This document shows positions 36,234-47,765 of a stretch of 64,000 nucleotides of DNA, piece by piece (position 1 is the stretch's first letter; every line of letters begins with the position of its first letter). The position numbers and the translations under genes were made by a program. Source of the stretch: Gammaproteobacteria bacterium (GTDB lineage Bacteria > Pseudomonadota > Gammaproteobacteria > Pseudomonadales > Azotimanducaceae); assembly GCA_012269545.1 (NCBI GenBank), contig JAAXKB010000039.1, forward strand, positions 64,659 to 128,658. Reading direction: 5' to 3'. Below the pieces are notes generated by a model, which had not been told where the DNA came from, did not search any database, and worked only from the letters and a program-made list of their open reading frames with translations.

Positions 36234-36284
36234 GAAAATTTTCCTATTCGTGTCGAGTGCTATCGCAAATCAGCCTGCGGTAAT

Positions 36285-36521
36285 TTAAACCTTGTGGCCT
36301 GCTGCGCGTACGTCTTTGAGTACCTCGTCAATACCCTTCTTGTCGATGATCCGCATGCCGTTAGAAGACACTCGCAATTTCACATAGCGCCTTTCTGATT
36401 CAACCCAAAAACGGTGGGTGTGAAGGTTCGGCAAAAAACGGCGACGGGTCTTATTCATCGCGTGGCTGACATTGTTTCCAGCCATCGGGCGCTTTCCTGT
36501 GACTTGGCATACTTTGGACAT
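36285..36521 (-). CDS. rpmB: 50S ribosomal protein L28
   Basis: 78-residue L28 protein: [20 protein letters not shown] at the N-terminus, then [18 protein letters not shown] and [22 protein letters not shown], all typical. Only one of the CxxC zinc pairs could be present (a single Cys at position 5), so it is the zinc-free form, in keeping with the zinc-free L33 next to it. A good promoter precedes it. Confidence 0.96.
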   Translation of the reverse strand: MSKVCQVTGKRPMAGNNVSHAMNKTRRRFLPNLHTHRFWVESERRYVKLRVSSNGMRIIDKKGIDEVLKDVRAAGHKV

Positions 36522-36550
36522 AATGGGAGTCCCAAAAAATTTGAGGCGCG

Positions 36551-36579
36551 TTTATACCAAAGTGGTTCAAACAGGGCAA
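36551..36579 (-). promoter_or_regulatory. rpmB-rpmG promoter
   Basis: On the minus strand TTGCCC (36579-36574) and TATAAA (36556-36551) are separated by exactly 17 bases, a good sigma-70 promoter. Transcription should begin near 36544, about 20 bases before the rpmB start codon at 36521. Confidence 0.7.
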
Positions 36580-36580
36580 C

Positions 36581-36601
36581 AAAAGCGGCCCAAAAGGGTC
36601 C
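36581..36601 (-). terminator. possible terminator of radC
   Basis: On the minus strand GGACCC-TTTT-GGGCC makes a stem with a single bulged A, followed by GCTTTTG. It sits about 40 bases after the radC stop and just before the rpmB -35. The T-run is short, so efficiency is doubtful. Confidence 0.4.
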
Positions 36602-36638
36602 AAAAACACGCTTTTTCGTATTATCCCGGCGTGGGCTG

Positions 36639-37370
36639 CTAGAGCAAGCCCCGCATTTGTAGCGAGACCCAAGAGTGAGAACTGACCACAATGTGATCCA
36701 CTAATCGTATCTCCACTTGAGCCAGTAAATCAGAGAGCGCGCGAGTTAGCACGATATCCGCTTGGCTAGGCTCCGCGTTTCCGGAAGGGTGATTGTGACC
36801 AATAATGATTGCTGCAGCATTGTGCTCCAACCCACGCCGCAGAACTTCCCTTGCATGCAAGTGTGTTCGGTCAATGGAGCCATGAAACATTATCTCGAAT
36901 CCAAGCTGTTCATTTTTCGCATTAAGAAACAAACAGGCAAAGGCCTCATGGGGCAGCGTGCCCATGCGTTTACGCAGGTACTCAGATACCGCTGAGGGAT
37001 CCTGAAAACACTTCGTTTTAACCAGCACACTTTCTGTATCCCGCACGCCCAACTCCTGGATAGCCTTGATTTGCGCGGCCTTTGCTAAACCTACGCCGTG
37101 AACTGCCCGCAAAAGGTCCATCGGCGCGGCAAGCAGGCCACTGATGCCTCCAAATTCGCCAAGCAGGCGGCGGGCCAATTGCACTGCATCTTCACCGGGC
37201 GCACCACTGACCAGACAAATCGCCAGCAACTCAGCCGTGGACATCCCGGCGGCACCGTAACGACTCAAGCGTTCCCTTGGCTGTTCGCCTTCTACCCAGT
37301 TTGCAATAACGCTAGCACTCGCTTCGGTGTTACCCTTATCGCGAAGCTGTTGAGGTCTTTTTGAAGCCAT
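36639..37370 (-). CDS. radC: RadC family JAMM-domain protein
   Basis: 243 residues from ATG 37370, which has AAGGT in front; the longer frame to 37463 runs into the coaBC promoter region and is rejected. N-terminal helix-hairpin-helix-like part (GEFGGISGLLAAPMDLLRAVHGVGLAKAAQIKA) and C-terminal JAMM/MPN+ metalloprotease-like domain with Glu in the early helix and HNHPSGNAEPSQAD (His, His, Asp ligands). Despite its name no role in RecA-dependent repair is established. Divergent from coaBC, as usual. Confidence 0.94.
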   Translation of the reverse strand: MASKRPQQLRDKGNTEASASVIANWVEGEQPRERLSRYGAAGMSTAELLAICLVSGAPGEDAVQLARRLLGEFGGISGLLAAPMDLLRAVHGVGLAKAAQIKAIQELGVRDTESVLVKTKCFQDPSAVSEYLRKRMGTLPHEAFACLFLNAKNEQLGFEIMFHGSIDRTHLHAREVLRRGLEHNAAAIIIGHNHPSGNAEPSQADIVLTRALSDLLAQVEIRLVDHIVVSSHSWVSLQMRGLL

Positions 37371-37428
37371 TTTTTTACCTTGATCCGACGCTGTATTTCC
37401 ATTCGCGCACCACATAGAGGAATGGGCC

Positions 37429-38673
37429 ATGCCCGAGACGTCAAACCTGTCAGGACAACACATTCTGCTTGGTATCAGCGGCGGAATCGCTGCCTACAAA
37501 ACTCCGATTCTTGTGCGCCGACTCGTCGAGGCAGGTGCGTCCGTTCAGGTCGTGATGACCGCAAATGCTCACCAGTTTGTTACCGCTACCTCGCTTCAGG
37601 CAGTCAGCGGCAACCCCGTTCGCGACGATTTATGGGATGCCGCAGCGGAAGCGGCCATGGGGCATATCGAGCTGGCGCGCTGGGCGGATCAAATCCTGAT
37701 CGCACCGGCAACAGCCAGCATGATCGCCCGACTGGCCACTGGTGAGGCCTCGGACCTGTTAAGCACACTGTGCTTGGCGAGCCCGGCTCCTGTGAGCGTC
37801 GCTCCTGCCATGAACCAGCAGATGTATCAGCATCCCGCGGTTCAGCGAAATCTGGCGTCCCTCGAAGCGGATGGATACCGCATCATTGGGCCTGATAGCG
37901 GCGATCAAGCCTGCGGCGATCAAGGCCCCGGACGCATGACCGAACCCGAGGATTTGCTCTCGGCACTTGCCCAGCACCCCCTCTCAGGCGACGACGCCGG
38001 ATCTCTCACTGGCTGCACTGTAATGGTGACGACGGGGCCAACACGTGAGGCCATTGATCCTGTGCGCTACATCAGCAACCACAGCTCGGGTTTGCAGGGC
38101 TTGGCAATTGCTGAATCCGCGCGACGGGCGGGTGCCACGGTGATTTTGATCGCCGGCCCTGGGGTCCCAAGCGCGCACTGGCAGATCGAACGACGAGACG
38201 TCACAACCGCTCAAGAGATGTACGAAGAAGTGCATAACTCCCTGCCTGCTGCGGATATTTTTATTGGCGTTGCAGCAGTCGCCGACTACCGGCCCGCCAA
38301 CTCAGAGGCGCAAAAAATCAAGCGTCATCGTCACGCGGATTCCGATATGAAGCTGGCGCTGGTGGAAAATCCGGACATCATTGCCAGCGTGGTTCAGTCT
38401 GGTCAGGTTAAGGTTGTGGTGGGGTTTGCCGCCGAAACCAACGACACCCTGAACAATGCAAGGGAAAAACGAGCACGCAAAGGCTTGGACGCAATCGTGG
38501 TCAACGATGTTTCTGACCGCAGTATAGGCTTCAACAGCACCAATAATGCCGTGACCTTGATTCATGAGCACGGTGAAGTGGCTTTTGGAACGCAGCCCAA
38601 AACAGTGATCGCCGACCAGCTTATTCGCGAGCTCACACCGATTTTCACCGCAAAAACCGCGCAGAAGCTTTAA
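37429..38673 (+). CDS. coaBC: bifunctional phosphopantothenoylcysteine decarboxylase/synthetase
   Basis: Second and third steps of CoA synthesis in one 414-residue protein. N-terminal CoaC flavoprotein (about 1-190): LLGISGGIAAYKTP, ADQILIAPATASMIARLATG, PAMNQQMY and the Cys in DQACGDQGPGRM. C-terminal CoaB (about 195-405): TTGPTREAIDPVRYISNHSSG, KIKR, VVGFAAET and VVND. ATG 37429 chosen. In relatives dut follows; here algC begins 23 bases after the stop, so dut must be elsewhere. Confidence 0.96.
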   Translation: MPETSNLSGQHILLGISGGIAAYKTPILVRRLVEAGASVQVVMTANAHQFVTATSLQAVSGNPVRDDLWDAAAEAAMGHIELARWADQILIAPATASMIARLATGEASDLLSTLCLASPAPVSVAPAMNQQMYQHPAVQRNLASLEADGYRIIGPDSGDQACGDQGPGRMTEPEDLLSALAQHPLSGDDAGSLTGCTVMVTTGPTREAIDPVRYISNHSSGLQGLAIAESARRAGATVILIAGPGVPSAHWQIERRDVTTAQEMYEEVHNSLPAADIFIGVAAVADYRPANSEAQKIKRHRHADSDMKLALVENPDIIASVVQSGQVKVVVGFAAETNDTLNNAREKRARKGLDAIVVNDVSDRSIGFNSTNNAVTLIHEHGEVAFGTQPKTVIADQLIRELTPIFTAKTAQKL

Positions 38674-38696
38674 CGCAGATAAGGACCAACAGCACC

Positions 38697-40088
38697 ATGA
38701 GCGATGTAGAGCAGGCATTAAACCTTGATTCGGGTATTTTTCGTGCCTACGACATTCGTGGCATATCCACCCAAAATTTGACCGACGAAGTGGTCTATTG
38801 GATCGGCAGAAGCTTCGCGACAGCCGCGTTAGCCGAAGACCAACGCACCGCAGTAGTGGGGCGCGATGGGCGCCTTTCCAGTCCAGCTCTCGAAAAAGCC
38901 CTAAGCCGCGGACTGTGTGAAGGTGGGATGGATGTCATCTGCATTGGCTTGGTGCCCACACCCTTGCTCTACTTCGCGACGCACGAACTAAAAACCGGTA
39001 CGGGCATCATGATCACCGGCAGCCACAATCCGCCGGAATACAATGGTCTGAAAATGATGATAGATGGCGTCACGCTGGCTGAAGAGCGCATCCAAACTCT
39101 GCTGCACAACTTGCAGCGCAACACGCTAAGCACGGGTAGCGGCGATGTCTCAACTACCGATGTCGCGCCGGCTTTTATCGCCAAAATGCTGCCCATTTGC
39201 GAACTTAGCCGCCCGTTGAGCGTGGTTGTAGACTGCGGAAATGGGGTCGCCGGAGGCATAGCTCCCAAAATCATTGAGGCCTTGGGCTGCACCGTAACAC
39301 CCCTGTTTTGCGAGGTTGACGGTAACTTTCCGAATCATCATCCGGACCCCGCAGAGCCTGAAAATCTGCAAGACCTGATTGCCAAGGTCAAAGAAACCGC
39401 AGCTGATATCGGCCTAGCATTTGATGGCGACGGCGATCGGGTTGGCGTCGTTACGCCGACGGGCAACATCATCTGGCCCGATAAATTGATGATGTTTTTT
39501 GCAGAGGACATTTGTCGCCGTCACCCGGGCGAAACCGTGATTTTTGATGTGAAGTGCAGCCGCTACCTGCCCGAAGTCATCCGCGAGGCGGGCGGCATCC
39601 CATTGATGTGGAAAACTGGGCATTCGCACATCAAGGCCAAGATCAAGGAAACCAACTCACCCTTAGCCGGAGAATTCAGCGGCCACCTTTGTATTGCGGA
39701 AAATTGGTACGGCTTCGATGACGCCATTTTTGCTGCGGGCCGCTTGCTCCAGCTCCTTAGCCAAACCGACGCTGGTGCTGACGAATGCTTCGCCAAGTAT
39801 CCGCAGACCGTTACGACCTCCGAGATTAAAATCCAGACCACGGAAGAGCACAAATTCGCCGTCATGCAGGCGCTGACGGAAACAGGCGATTTTGGTGATG
39901 GTGCTCTGACCGAAATCGACGGCATACGTGTGGACTTCGACAAGGGATGGGGGTTAATTCGTCCCTCCAACACCAGCCCGGTTTTGTCGCTGCGATTCGA
40001 AGCAGACACGAAGTCGGCCTTACTTGATATTCAAAAGCTGTTTCAAACCGAACTACAAAAAGTAGACAGCTCATTAGTGTTTCTGTAG
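38697..40088 (+). CDS. algC: phosphomannomutase/phosphoglucomutase
   Basis: Interconverts hexose 6- and 1-phosphates for LPS, exopolysaccharide and nucleotide-sugar synthesis. 463 residues, the same length as P. aeruginosa AlgC. FRAYDIRGI near the N-terminus, phosphoserine loop ITGSHNPPEYNGLKM (Ser109), metal loop FDGDGDRVGVV, sugar-specificity loop GEFSGH, and phosphate-binding RPSNTSPVLSLRFE. Lacks the extra N-terminal membrane region found in some Pseudomonas AlgC homologues. Confidence 0.95.
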   Translation: MSDVEQALNLDSGIFRAYDIRGISTQNLTDEVVYWIGRSFATAALAEDQRTAVVGRDGRLSSPALEKALSRGLCEGGMDVICIGLVPTPLLYFATHELKTGTGIMITGSHNPPEYNGLKMMIDGVTLAEERIQTLLHNLQRNTLSTGSGDVSTTDVAPAFIAKMLPICELSRPLSVVVDCGNGVAGGIAPKIIEALGCTVTPLFCEVDGNFPNHHPDPAEPENLQDLIAKVKETAADIGLAFDGDGDRVGVVTPTGNIIWPDKLMMFFAEDICRRHPGETVIFDVKCSRYLPEVIREAGGIPLMWKTGHSHIKAKIKETNSPLAGEFSGHLCIAENWYGFDDAIFAAGRLLQLLSQTDAGADECFAKYPQTVTTSEIKIQTTEEHKFAVMQALTETGDFGDGALTEIDGIRVDFDKGWGLIRPSNTSPVLSLRFEADTKSALLDIQKLFQTELQKVDSSLVFL

Positions 40089-40097
40089 ACCCAATAG

Positions 40098-41619
<1,522 letters not shown>

Positions 41620-41628
41620 GCTCCGAAT

Positions 41629-42270
41629 CTAGAGCGCGCAGTGCTCCTCAACGTAAACCTGCATGGCATCGAGAGCCTCAGATTGGGCAGGCTGCTGGCT
41701 GAGATAAGCCAACACGTCTGAAACGTGAGCGATGCTGATCACCGGCGCTGCTAACTCATTGCGCAATTCGGACACTGCAGTTTCGTCCGACCCCGCCATC
41801 ACTTCCGCACGATCCATCGCGATAACAACACCAGCAATCTCGGCATCTTCTGATTGAATCAGATTCGCAGCACCGCGTATGGCCTTGCCCGACGTCAACA
41901 CGTCATCGAGCATGAGCACTCGACCGCTGACCGGTGCGCCAACCAACAGGCCGCCTTCGCCATGGTCCTTGGCCTCTTTGCGATTGTACGCAACCCCAAC
42001 ATTGACGCCGCGCTGGGCCAAGGCCATTGCAGTGGCAACAGCAATCGGTATGCCTTTGTACGCCGGCCCGAACAGCAAATCGAATTCCACTCCGGAATGC
42101 AGCGCAGCCTCGGCATAGGCGGCGCCAAGTTCCGTATAGGCAGCGCCACTGGCGACCGATCCGAGGTTAAAAAAGTAAGGGCTGACGCGCCCGGAGTTTA
42201 GGGTAAAACGTCCGAATTTCAGGACGTTTTGCTTCACCAGAAAGTCTATGAATTGTTTTTTATCTGTCAC
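41629..42270 (-). CDS. pyrE: orotate phosphoribosyltransferase
   Basis: Makes orotidine 5'-phosphate from orotate and PRPP. 213 residues. QNVLKFGRFTLNSGRVSPYFFN N-terminus, GPAYKGIPIA, NRKEAKDHGEGG flexible loop and the PRPP-binding motif VLMLDDVLTSGKAIR. Downstream of rph with 11 bases between, which leaves no room for the E. coli-type attenuator or for the crc gene that lies near pyrE in Pseudomonas. Confidence 0.96.
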   Translation of the reverse strand: MTDKKQFIDFLVKQNVLKFGRFTLNSGRVSPYFFNLGSVASGAAYTELGAAYAEAALHSGVEFDLLFGPAYKGIPIAVATAMALAQRGVNVGVAYNRKEAKDHGEGGLLVGAPVSGRVLMLDDVLTSGKAIRGAANLIQSEDAEIAGVVIAMDRAEVMAGSDETAVSELRNELAAPVISIAHVSDVLAYLSQQPAQSEALDAMQVYVEEHCAL

Positions 42271-42281
42271 AGCATCCTACC

Positions 42282-42977
42282 TCAGGCCAGTGCAGCCTGC
42301 TGAACCTGCAGCAATTGTTCCGTGCCTTTTTCTGCTAAATCGATCAGCTGAGCGAGCTCCGATTTGGTGAAAGGCGCAGCTTCTCCCGTGCCCTGAAGTT
42401 CGATGAATCCATCGCCCAAGCGGACCACATTCATATCTGTTTCGGCGTTGGAGTCTTCAGCATAATCCAAATCGAGAACTGGCGTGCCGCGATAGATACC
42501 AACGCTGACGGAAGAAACAAACCCCACCAGCGCATCCTTCGCTGGAATACTGTGAATGGCATCCGCCAAGGCCAAAGCACCCCCGGTGATCGATGCGGTT
42601 CGAGTGCCACCGTCGGCCTGAATCACATCACAGTCGATGCGAATCGTGCGCTCGCCCAGTTTCTTCATATCAACCATGGCGCGCAGTGAGCGGCCAATTA
42701 GCCGCTGTATTTCAACGGTCCGGCCATTTTGCTTGCCCCGGGCCGCTTCCCGATCGTTTCGTGTATTCGTCGCGCCTGGCAGCATGCCATATTCAGCGGT
42801 TACCCAACCCTCGCCTCGACCACGCAAAAAACCCGGCACAGAATTTTCAACCGAGGCAGTACAAATCACCTTGGTGTCGCCGAATTCCACCAGCACTGAG
42901 CCCGCTGCGTGTTTCGTAAACTGTCGGGTAAAACGGATGTTTCTAAGCTCATCATTGGCTCGTCCACTGGGTCGCAT
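42282..42977 (-). CDS. rph: ribonuclease PH
   Basis: Phosphate-dependent 3'-exonuclease that trims tRNA precursors. 231 residues from ATG 42977 ([18 protein letters not shown]), which is the family N-terminus; an in-frame ATG at 43040 is not. Catalytic-site features [24 protein letters not shown] and [13 protein letters not shown] are present. Cotranscribed with pyrE and divergent from yicC. Confidence 0.95.
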   Translation of the reverse strand: MRPSGRANDELRNIRFTRQFTKHAAGSVLVEFGDTKVICTASVENSVPGFLRGRGEGWVTAEYGMLPGATNTRNDREAARGKQNGRTVEIQRLIGRSLRAMVDMKKLGERTIRIDCDVIQADGGTRTASITGGALALADAIHSIPAKDALVGFVSSVSVGIYRGTPVLDLDYAEDSNAETDMNVVRLGDGFIELQGTGEAAPFTKSELAQLIDLAEKGTEQLLQVQQAALA

Positions 42978-43130
42978 AAAGTCTCCTGATAGACATGGGT
43001 AAGGAACGAAGGCACGGTAAGGAAGTTCTGAGACCGACACAATATAAATTTACGCGACCGGTTACCTTCGCAGGCTTAAAACATGCGTTAAACTCGGGAG
43101 TTTCAAGCCACCACCAGCGATATCAGCACT

Positions 43131-43991
43131 ATGCACAGTATGACGGGCTTCGCCAGAGGCGAGAGCAAGACGTCCGATTACCACTTGGTGTGGGAACTCA
43201 AGACGGTCAACCACCGGTATCTCGAAACGACTTTTCGACTGCCAGAATCACTGCGAAGCATTGAACAGCAGCTGCGCCATAGCGCAAGGAATGCGCTTGC
43301 CCGGGGCAAGCTAGACGCCATTCTGAAACTCGAAACAACCCAGCCCGCAAGCGCACTCACCGTCAACGAAACCTTGCTCGATGCGCTGCTGGAAAATGCT
43401 GCCGTCATAGCCGCGAAGGCACCGAACACGGCCCCGATGAGCCAAAACCAGCTGCTTTCATGGCCTGGGGTGCTCTGTCAATCCGACACGGTGCTATCTG
43501 ACATGGCAGCGGCAGCCATCGATCTTTTCAACGAAAGCCTGAGCGACCTCGCTACCGCTCGGGCAGGCGAGGGCAGCAAGCTGTACAAGATCGTCAAGTT
43601 AAATCTCGACGCCATCGATGCGCAGGTACAACAATTAGAACCCATTGCCGCGACGCTCCCGGCTCTGCAGCAACAAAAGCTGCAGCAGCGTATCGACGAG
43701 TTATCGGTTAAGGTTGACGCCGAACGGCTAGCGCAAGAAGTTGTGCTTCTGGCCCAAAAGGCCGATGTGCGTGAAGAGCTGGATCGGTTAGCGATTCATG
43801 TGGAACAAGCTCGGGCCCTGATCGAGGGGCCTGGTCCGCACGGCCGACGACTGGATTTTTTAACACAGGAGCTAAACCGTGAGGCCAACACCCTCGGCGC
43901 TAAAGCCGTGTGCAGTGACACATCTCTCGCCTCAATCGAGTTGAAAGTCCTCATCGAGCAGATCCGTGAGCAAGTGCAAAACATCCAGTAG
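43131..43991 (+). CDS. yicC: YicC family endoribonuclease
   Basis: 286-residue protein of the YicC/YloC family. N-terminal MHSMTGFARGES with WELKTVNHRYLET and LPESLRSIEQQLR, C-terminal DUF1732 with REELDRLAIHVEQARALIEG, GRRLDFLTQELNREANTLGAKA and a final LKVLIEQIREQVQNIQ. Family members bind and cleave RNA in E. coli and Bacillus and fold as hexamers. Usual placement before gmk; 139 bases of intergenic DNA follow. Confidence 0.93.
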   Translation: MHSMTGFARGESKTSDYHLVWELKTVNHRYLETTFRLPESLRSIEQQLRHSARNALARGKLDAILKLETTQPASALTVNETLLDALLENAAVIAAKAPNTAPMSQNQLLSWPGVLCQSDTVLSDMAAAAIDLFNESLSDLATARAGEGSKLYKIVKLNLDAIDAQVQQLEPIAATLPALQQQKLQQRIDELSVKVDAERLAQEVVLLAQKADVREELDRLAIHVEQARALIEGPGPHGRRLDFLTQELNREANTLGAKAVCSDTSLASIELKVLIEQIREQVQNIQ

Positions 43992-44139
43992 CCGCAGCAA
44001 TCAACCGCGCAAATCAGTAGAGATCTCAAGCAAATCTCAACTTCGCTGGGCAAGTTCCATGATACTTGATTAAATAAGCCGCAAGGGTCCACACCGAACA
44101 CCAGTCATCTGGCTTCAAAGCAAAAACAAAGAATCCGTT

Positions 44140-44757
44140 ATGCAAGCAGGTAGTCTTTTCCTCGTATCCGCCCCCTCCGGAGCTGGCAAAACCTCTCTGG
44201 TTAATGCCGCCTTGGAGGCCGACTCCCAGTTGGTGGTCTCTGTTAGCCACACGACCCGACCAGCTCGGGGCGGCGAGGTTGACGGGGAAAATTACTTCTT
44301 TGTCAGTGATGACCAATTCGTGCAGATGATCGAGGAAGGCAAGTTTCTTGAGCACGCCAATGTGTTCGGCAAGCGATACGGCACATCGAAGGCCGAAGTG
44401 GCGGCCAAGCGCGCACAAGGCAAGGACGTGATTCTTGAAATCGACTGGCAGGGCGCACAACAAGTTCGCGAGACTATTCCTGACGCCATCAGCGTATTCG
44501 TATTACCTCCTTCGGTTGACGAACTGGCCGCTCGCCTCACCTCTCGCGGGGAAGACACGGCCCAGAGTATTGAAAAGCGTCTTGGCGAGGCCAAGCTGGA
44601 TATGTCCCAAGCCGTTCACTTTGATTATTTGGTCATCAACGCTGACTTTGAAACGGCGGTACAGGACTTTGCAAGTATCGCGCAGGCCGCTCGCCTCAGC
44701 AGAGCGGCTCAATTGCAAAAAAACGATGTGAAAGAATTGGTTGGAGCAGACTTTTAA
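44140..44757 (+). CDS. gmk: guanylate kinase
   Basis: Phosphorylates GMP to GDP. 205 residues. P-loop [13 protein letters not shown] near residue 8-20, [20 protein letters not shown] for [16 protein letters not shown], and the acid [15 protein letters not shown]. Directly upstream of rpoZ and spoT, so guanine nucleotide supply and ppGpp control are linked in one operon as in E. coli. Confidence 0.97.
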   Translation: MQAGSLFLVSAPSGAGKTSLVNAALEADSQLVVSVSHTTRPARGGEVDGENYFFVSDDQFVQMIEEGKFLEHANVFGKRYGTSKAEVAAKRAQGKDVILEIDWQGAQQVRETIPDAISVFVLPPSVDELAARLTSRGEDTAQSIEKRLGEAKLDMSQAVHFDYLVINADFETAVQDFASIAQAARLSRAAQLQKNDVKELVGADF

Positions 44758-44834
44758 GTTCTCTCTATCTTGTCTTGGAGAGGAGCAGGCTGTATTCTTT
44801 CTTTCCCTTTTCCGCCACCTTAAACGAGAAATTC

Positions 44835-45131
44835 ATGGCCCGTATTACCGTTGAAGATTGCTTAGAGCATGTGGATAACCGTTTTGATCTCGTCATGCTG
44901 GCCAGCCGACGTGCACGCGCACTGCGTAATTACAACACCGAGGCATTGGTGGAAGAAGAAAACGACAAGCCAACCGTGATCGCTCTGCGTGAAATTGCCA
45001 AAGGCGTCATGAGCCACGAGCTGCTGGACAGCCAAGAAATTTCCCCCGAAGACGAGGAAATTAACACCGACTTCAGCGTGGCAAATTTAGACGCTGGTCG
45101 ATTGGGAGACCATGAGTCTGCCGCAGGCTGA
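44835..45131 (+). CDS. rpoZ: RNA polymerase omega subunit
   Basis: Small RNA polymerase subunit that helps assembly of beta-prime and contributes a ppGpp site. 98 residues from ATG 44835 ([30 protein letters not shown]), the universal start; the in-frame ATG at 44775 adds a non-family leader. The tail ([18 protein letters not shown]) is acidic. Its last 20 bases overlap the spoT start. Confidence 0.95.
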   Translation: MARITVEDCLEHVDNRFDLVMLASRRARALRNYNTEALVEEENDKPTVIALREIAKGVMSHELLDSQEISPEDEEINTDFSVANLDAGRLGDHESAAG

Positions 45132-47310
45132 GACTCGCGAAGAGTCCTATTTTGTCGCCCAGCTGGCGGCCGAGGCCAAGCGGCACGATGTCGCGGCTCC
45201 CGCTACCATTGATTCTCTTATTGCGAATCTCACCTACCTCAGTGACGAGGAAATTAACCTCGTCAGAGACGCCCATGCTTACGCAAGTCAAGCTCATCAG
45301 GGCCAGCACAGGCGAACCGGGCACGACTACATCACGCACCCCACCGCTGTTGCCCAGATTTTAGCCAACATGAACATGGACCATCAGTCTCTGATGGCCG
45401 CACTGCTGCATGATGTGATTGAGGACTCGGAAACCAGCCGAGCCTATCTGGGTGAAATTTTCGGTTCCTCGGTTGCGGACATCGTTGACGGCGTTTCCAA
45501 ATTGAGCAAAATTTTTGCCAGTCGAGACGAAGCGCAGGCTGAGAACTTCCAAAAGATGGCCATGGCCATGGCAAAAGACATCCGTGTCATTATGGTCAAG
45601 ATGGCTGACCGCTTGCATAACATGCGCACGATCGGCGTTATGTCCGACGCCCAGCGCAAACGTATCGCAAGAGAAACGCTAGATTTTTATGCGCCTATCG
45701 CCAACCGGCTCGGCGTCCAGATGATCAAGAGCGAACTGGAGGAACTTGCTTTTCGTGCGCTTTATCCGCTGCGCTCGGACCGTATTGCCCGCGCCGTAAC
45801 TGCCGCTAGAGGCAATCGTAAGGCCATGGTCGACGAGGTGCAGACTAGTATTGCCACGGCGCTGAATCGCGAGGGCATCGTGGCCGAAGTGATCGGCCGG
45901 CAAAAACATATCTTCTCCATTTATCGCAAGATGAAGACCCAACATAAGTCATTCGCTGAGATCATGGACGTCTTTGGCTTCAGAATTATCGTTGACCAAC
46001 CCGACGCTTGCTACCGAGCACTCGGCGTCGTGCACGGCTTGTACAGCCCATTGGCCGCTCGCTTCAAAGACTATATCGCCATACCCAAGGTGAACGGCTA
46101 TCAATCCTTACACACATCTCTCATGGGGCCCCATGGCGCACCTATCGAGGTGCAAATTCGGACCAAACAACAACAGGCCGTTGCGGAAAATGGTATTGCC
46201 GGACATTGGCTATACCGGTCCAATTCAGAATTTGAGACCAGCCAACAGCGCGCTCGGCAGTGGGTCTCCGATTTGATGGAGCTGCAGAGCCGAGCGGGCA
46301 ATCCGATGGAATTTATCGAGAGTCTGAAAATCGATTTATTTCCGGATGAGGTCTACGTTTTCACGCCTAAGGGCAAAATTCTGGAGCTGCCACGAGGCGC
46401 CAGCCCTGTCGATTTTGCCTATTGCGTGCATACGGACATTGGCAACAGCTGCATGAGCTGCCGGATTGACGGCCAATTGGCGCCATTGTCCCAACAGCTG
46501 CAAAGCGGCCAAAAAGTTGAAATCATCACCGCGCCGGACAGCAAACCCAACCCGGCCTGGCTGAACTTTGCGGTCACATCAAAAGCTCGCTCCGCCATTC
46601 GCAGCGAGCTAAAACAGCAGCAGGGCAGCCAATCCATCGCACTGGGCCGGAAACTGCTCAACCGTGTATTGGGTGCCGCCAATACCAGCATCGCCGAACT
46701 GGACTTCAGACGGCTACGCCGGGTGTTTTCGGCGCTTGGCGTGCGCAAACTTGACGAGTTGCTGGAAAGCATTGGCAATGGCGATGTTTCCGCTCACTTA
46801 GCGGCACAAAAGCTGCTGTCCGCTGACAACCCGAACTATCAGGCCATTGCCGTTGAAGGCGCGGGGCCAGTGACAATTGCTGGTGGCGAAGGTCTGGTGG
46901 TGAGCTATGGGCGATGCTGCGGACCCTTACCGGGTGACCACATCGTCGGTCATATGACCCCCGGCAAAGGATTCGTCGTACACGTGGAGACCTGCAACAA
47001 TTTGAATGAAGTTCGCCGGCGCACGCCCCATGAAATAACGCCGGCGCGCTGGACCTCTGACGTGGATGATGAATTTCAAACAGTCCTGCGGGTCAATGTG
47101 CGTCGGCGCAAAGGCATCATGGCAGAAGTCGCAGCGGAAATTACCTCTTGTGATGCCGGCGTTGAGAGCATCAATATCGAAGAGCGCAACGCTGAAATCA
47201 GCACCGTTAATGTGGGCATAACCGTACGCAACCGCGACCACTTGGCCAAACTTATGCGTCGACTGCGACGCATTACCACAGTCATCAACGTCGCCAGGCG
47301 CGTCAGCTAA
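45112..47310 (+). CDS. spoT: bifunctional (p)ppGpp synthetase/hydrolase SpoT
   Basis: Controls the alarmone (p)ppGpp. 732 residues in the order HD hydrolase (about 50-210, with THPTAV and the HDVIED metal motif near 100-105), RelA-type synthetase (about 230-370, including [19 protein letters not shown]; the RxKD form is typical of Rel/SpoT bifunctional proteins), TGS ([28 protein letters not shown]), a helical/zinc-finger region with [10 protein letters not shown], and a C-terminal ACT domain. ATG 45112 has GGGAG ahead. HD residues look intact. Confidence 0.96.
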   Translation: MSLPQAETREESYFVAQLAAEAKRHDVAAPATIDSLIANLTYLSDEEINLVRDAHAYASQAHQGQHRRTGHDYITHPTAVAQILANMNMDHQSLMAALLHDVIEDSETSRAYLGEIFGSSVADIVDGVSKLSKIFASRDEAQAENFQKMAMAMAKDIRVIMVKMADRLHNMRTIGVMSDAQRKRIARETLDFYAPIANRLGVQMIKSELEELAFRALYPLRSDRIARAVTAARGNRKAMVDEVQTSIATALNREGIVAEVIGRQKHIFSIYRKMKTQHKSFAEIMDVFGFRIIVDQPDACYRALGVVHGLYSPLAARFKDYIAIPKVNGYQSLHTSLMGPHGAPIEVQIRTKQQQAVAENGIAGHWLYRSNSEFETSQQRARQWVSDLMELQSRAGNPMEFIESLKIDLFPDEVYVFTPKGKILELPRGASPVDFAYCVHTDIGNSCMSCRIDGQLAPLSQQLQSGQKVEIITAPDSKPNPAWLNFAVTSKARSAIRSELKQQQGSQSIALGRKLLNRVLGAANTSIAELDFRRLRRVFSALGVRKLDELLESIGNGDVSAHLAAQKLLSADNPNYQAIAVEGAGPVTIAGGEGLVVSYGRCCGPLPGDHIVGHMTPGKGFVVHVETCNNLNEVRRRTPHEITPARWTSDVDDEFQTVLRVNVRRRKGIMAEVAAEITSCDAGVESINIEERNAEISTVNVGITVRNRDHLAKLMRRLRRITTVINVARRVS

Positions 47311-47347
47311 AACCAACCCAGCTTCGGGTTAACATCTTAGGAAAACT

Positions 47348-47749
47348 ATGTCCCGGGAAACTATCGTCACTGACAATGCACCCAGTGCCATCGGCACCTA
47401 CTCTCAGGCGATCAAAACCGGCCCGGGGAACTTGGTCTTCATTTCAGGACAGATTCCATTGGTGCCCCACGCGGATCCGGCACAAATGGCACTGATCAGT
47501 GATGATTTTGTCGAGCAAGCCCATCAGGTGTTCAAAAATCTGATTGCCGTTGCCGAGGCTGCTGGAGGCGGATTGGCCGACTGTGTCAAACTCAACATTT
47601 ATCTCACAGATTTAGGCAAGTTCGCAGACGTCAATAGCGTCATGGCCGAGTACGTGCCCGAGCCCTATCCAGCGCGCGCAGCGGTGGAAGTATCCGCATT
47701 GCCCAAGGGTGCACAAATCGAAATTGATGCCATTATGGTGCTTAACTAA
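47348..47749 (+). CDS. ridA: Rid family enamine/imine deaminase
   Basis: 133-residue trimeric enzyme that hydrolyses reactive 2-aminoacrylate-type intermediates released by PLP enzymes such as IlvA. The N-terminus TDNAPSAIGTYSQAI, FISGQIPL and the C-terminal PEPYPARAAVEVSALPKGAQIEI (active-site Arg in ARAAVE) are typical. Conserved between spoT and recG. An upstream ATG of the recG frame lies inside it, but recG starts after the stop. Confidence 0.95.
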   Translation: MSRETIVTDNAPSAIGTYSQAIKTGPGNLVFISGQIPLVPHADPAQMALISDDFVEQAHQVFKNLIAVAEAAGGGLADCVKLNIYLTDLGKFADVNSVMAEYVPEPYPARAAVEVSALPKGAQIEIDAIMVLN

Positions 47750-47765
47750 CCGGCACCGATTACCT

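Noticed and set aside
42271..42281. Attenuator before pyrE
   Set aside because: Only 11 bases separate rph and pyrE, too few for the leader and terminator known from E. coli.
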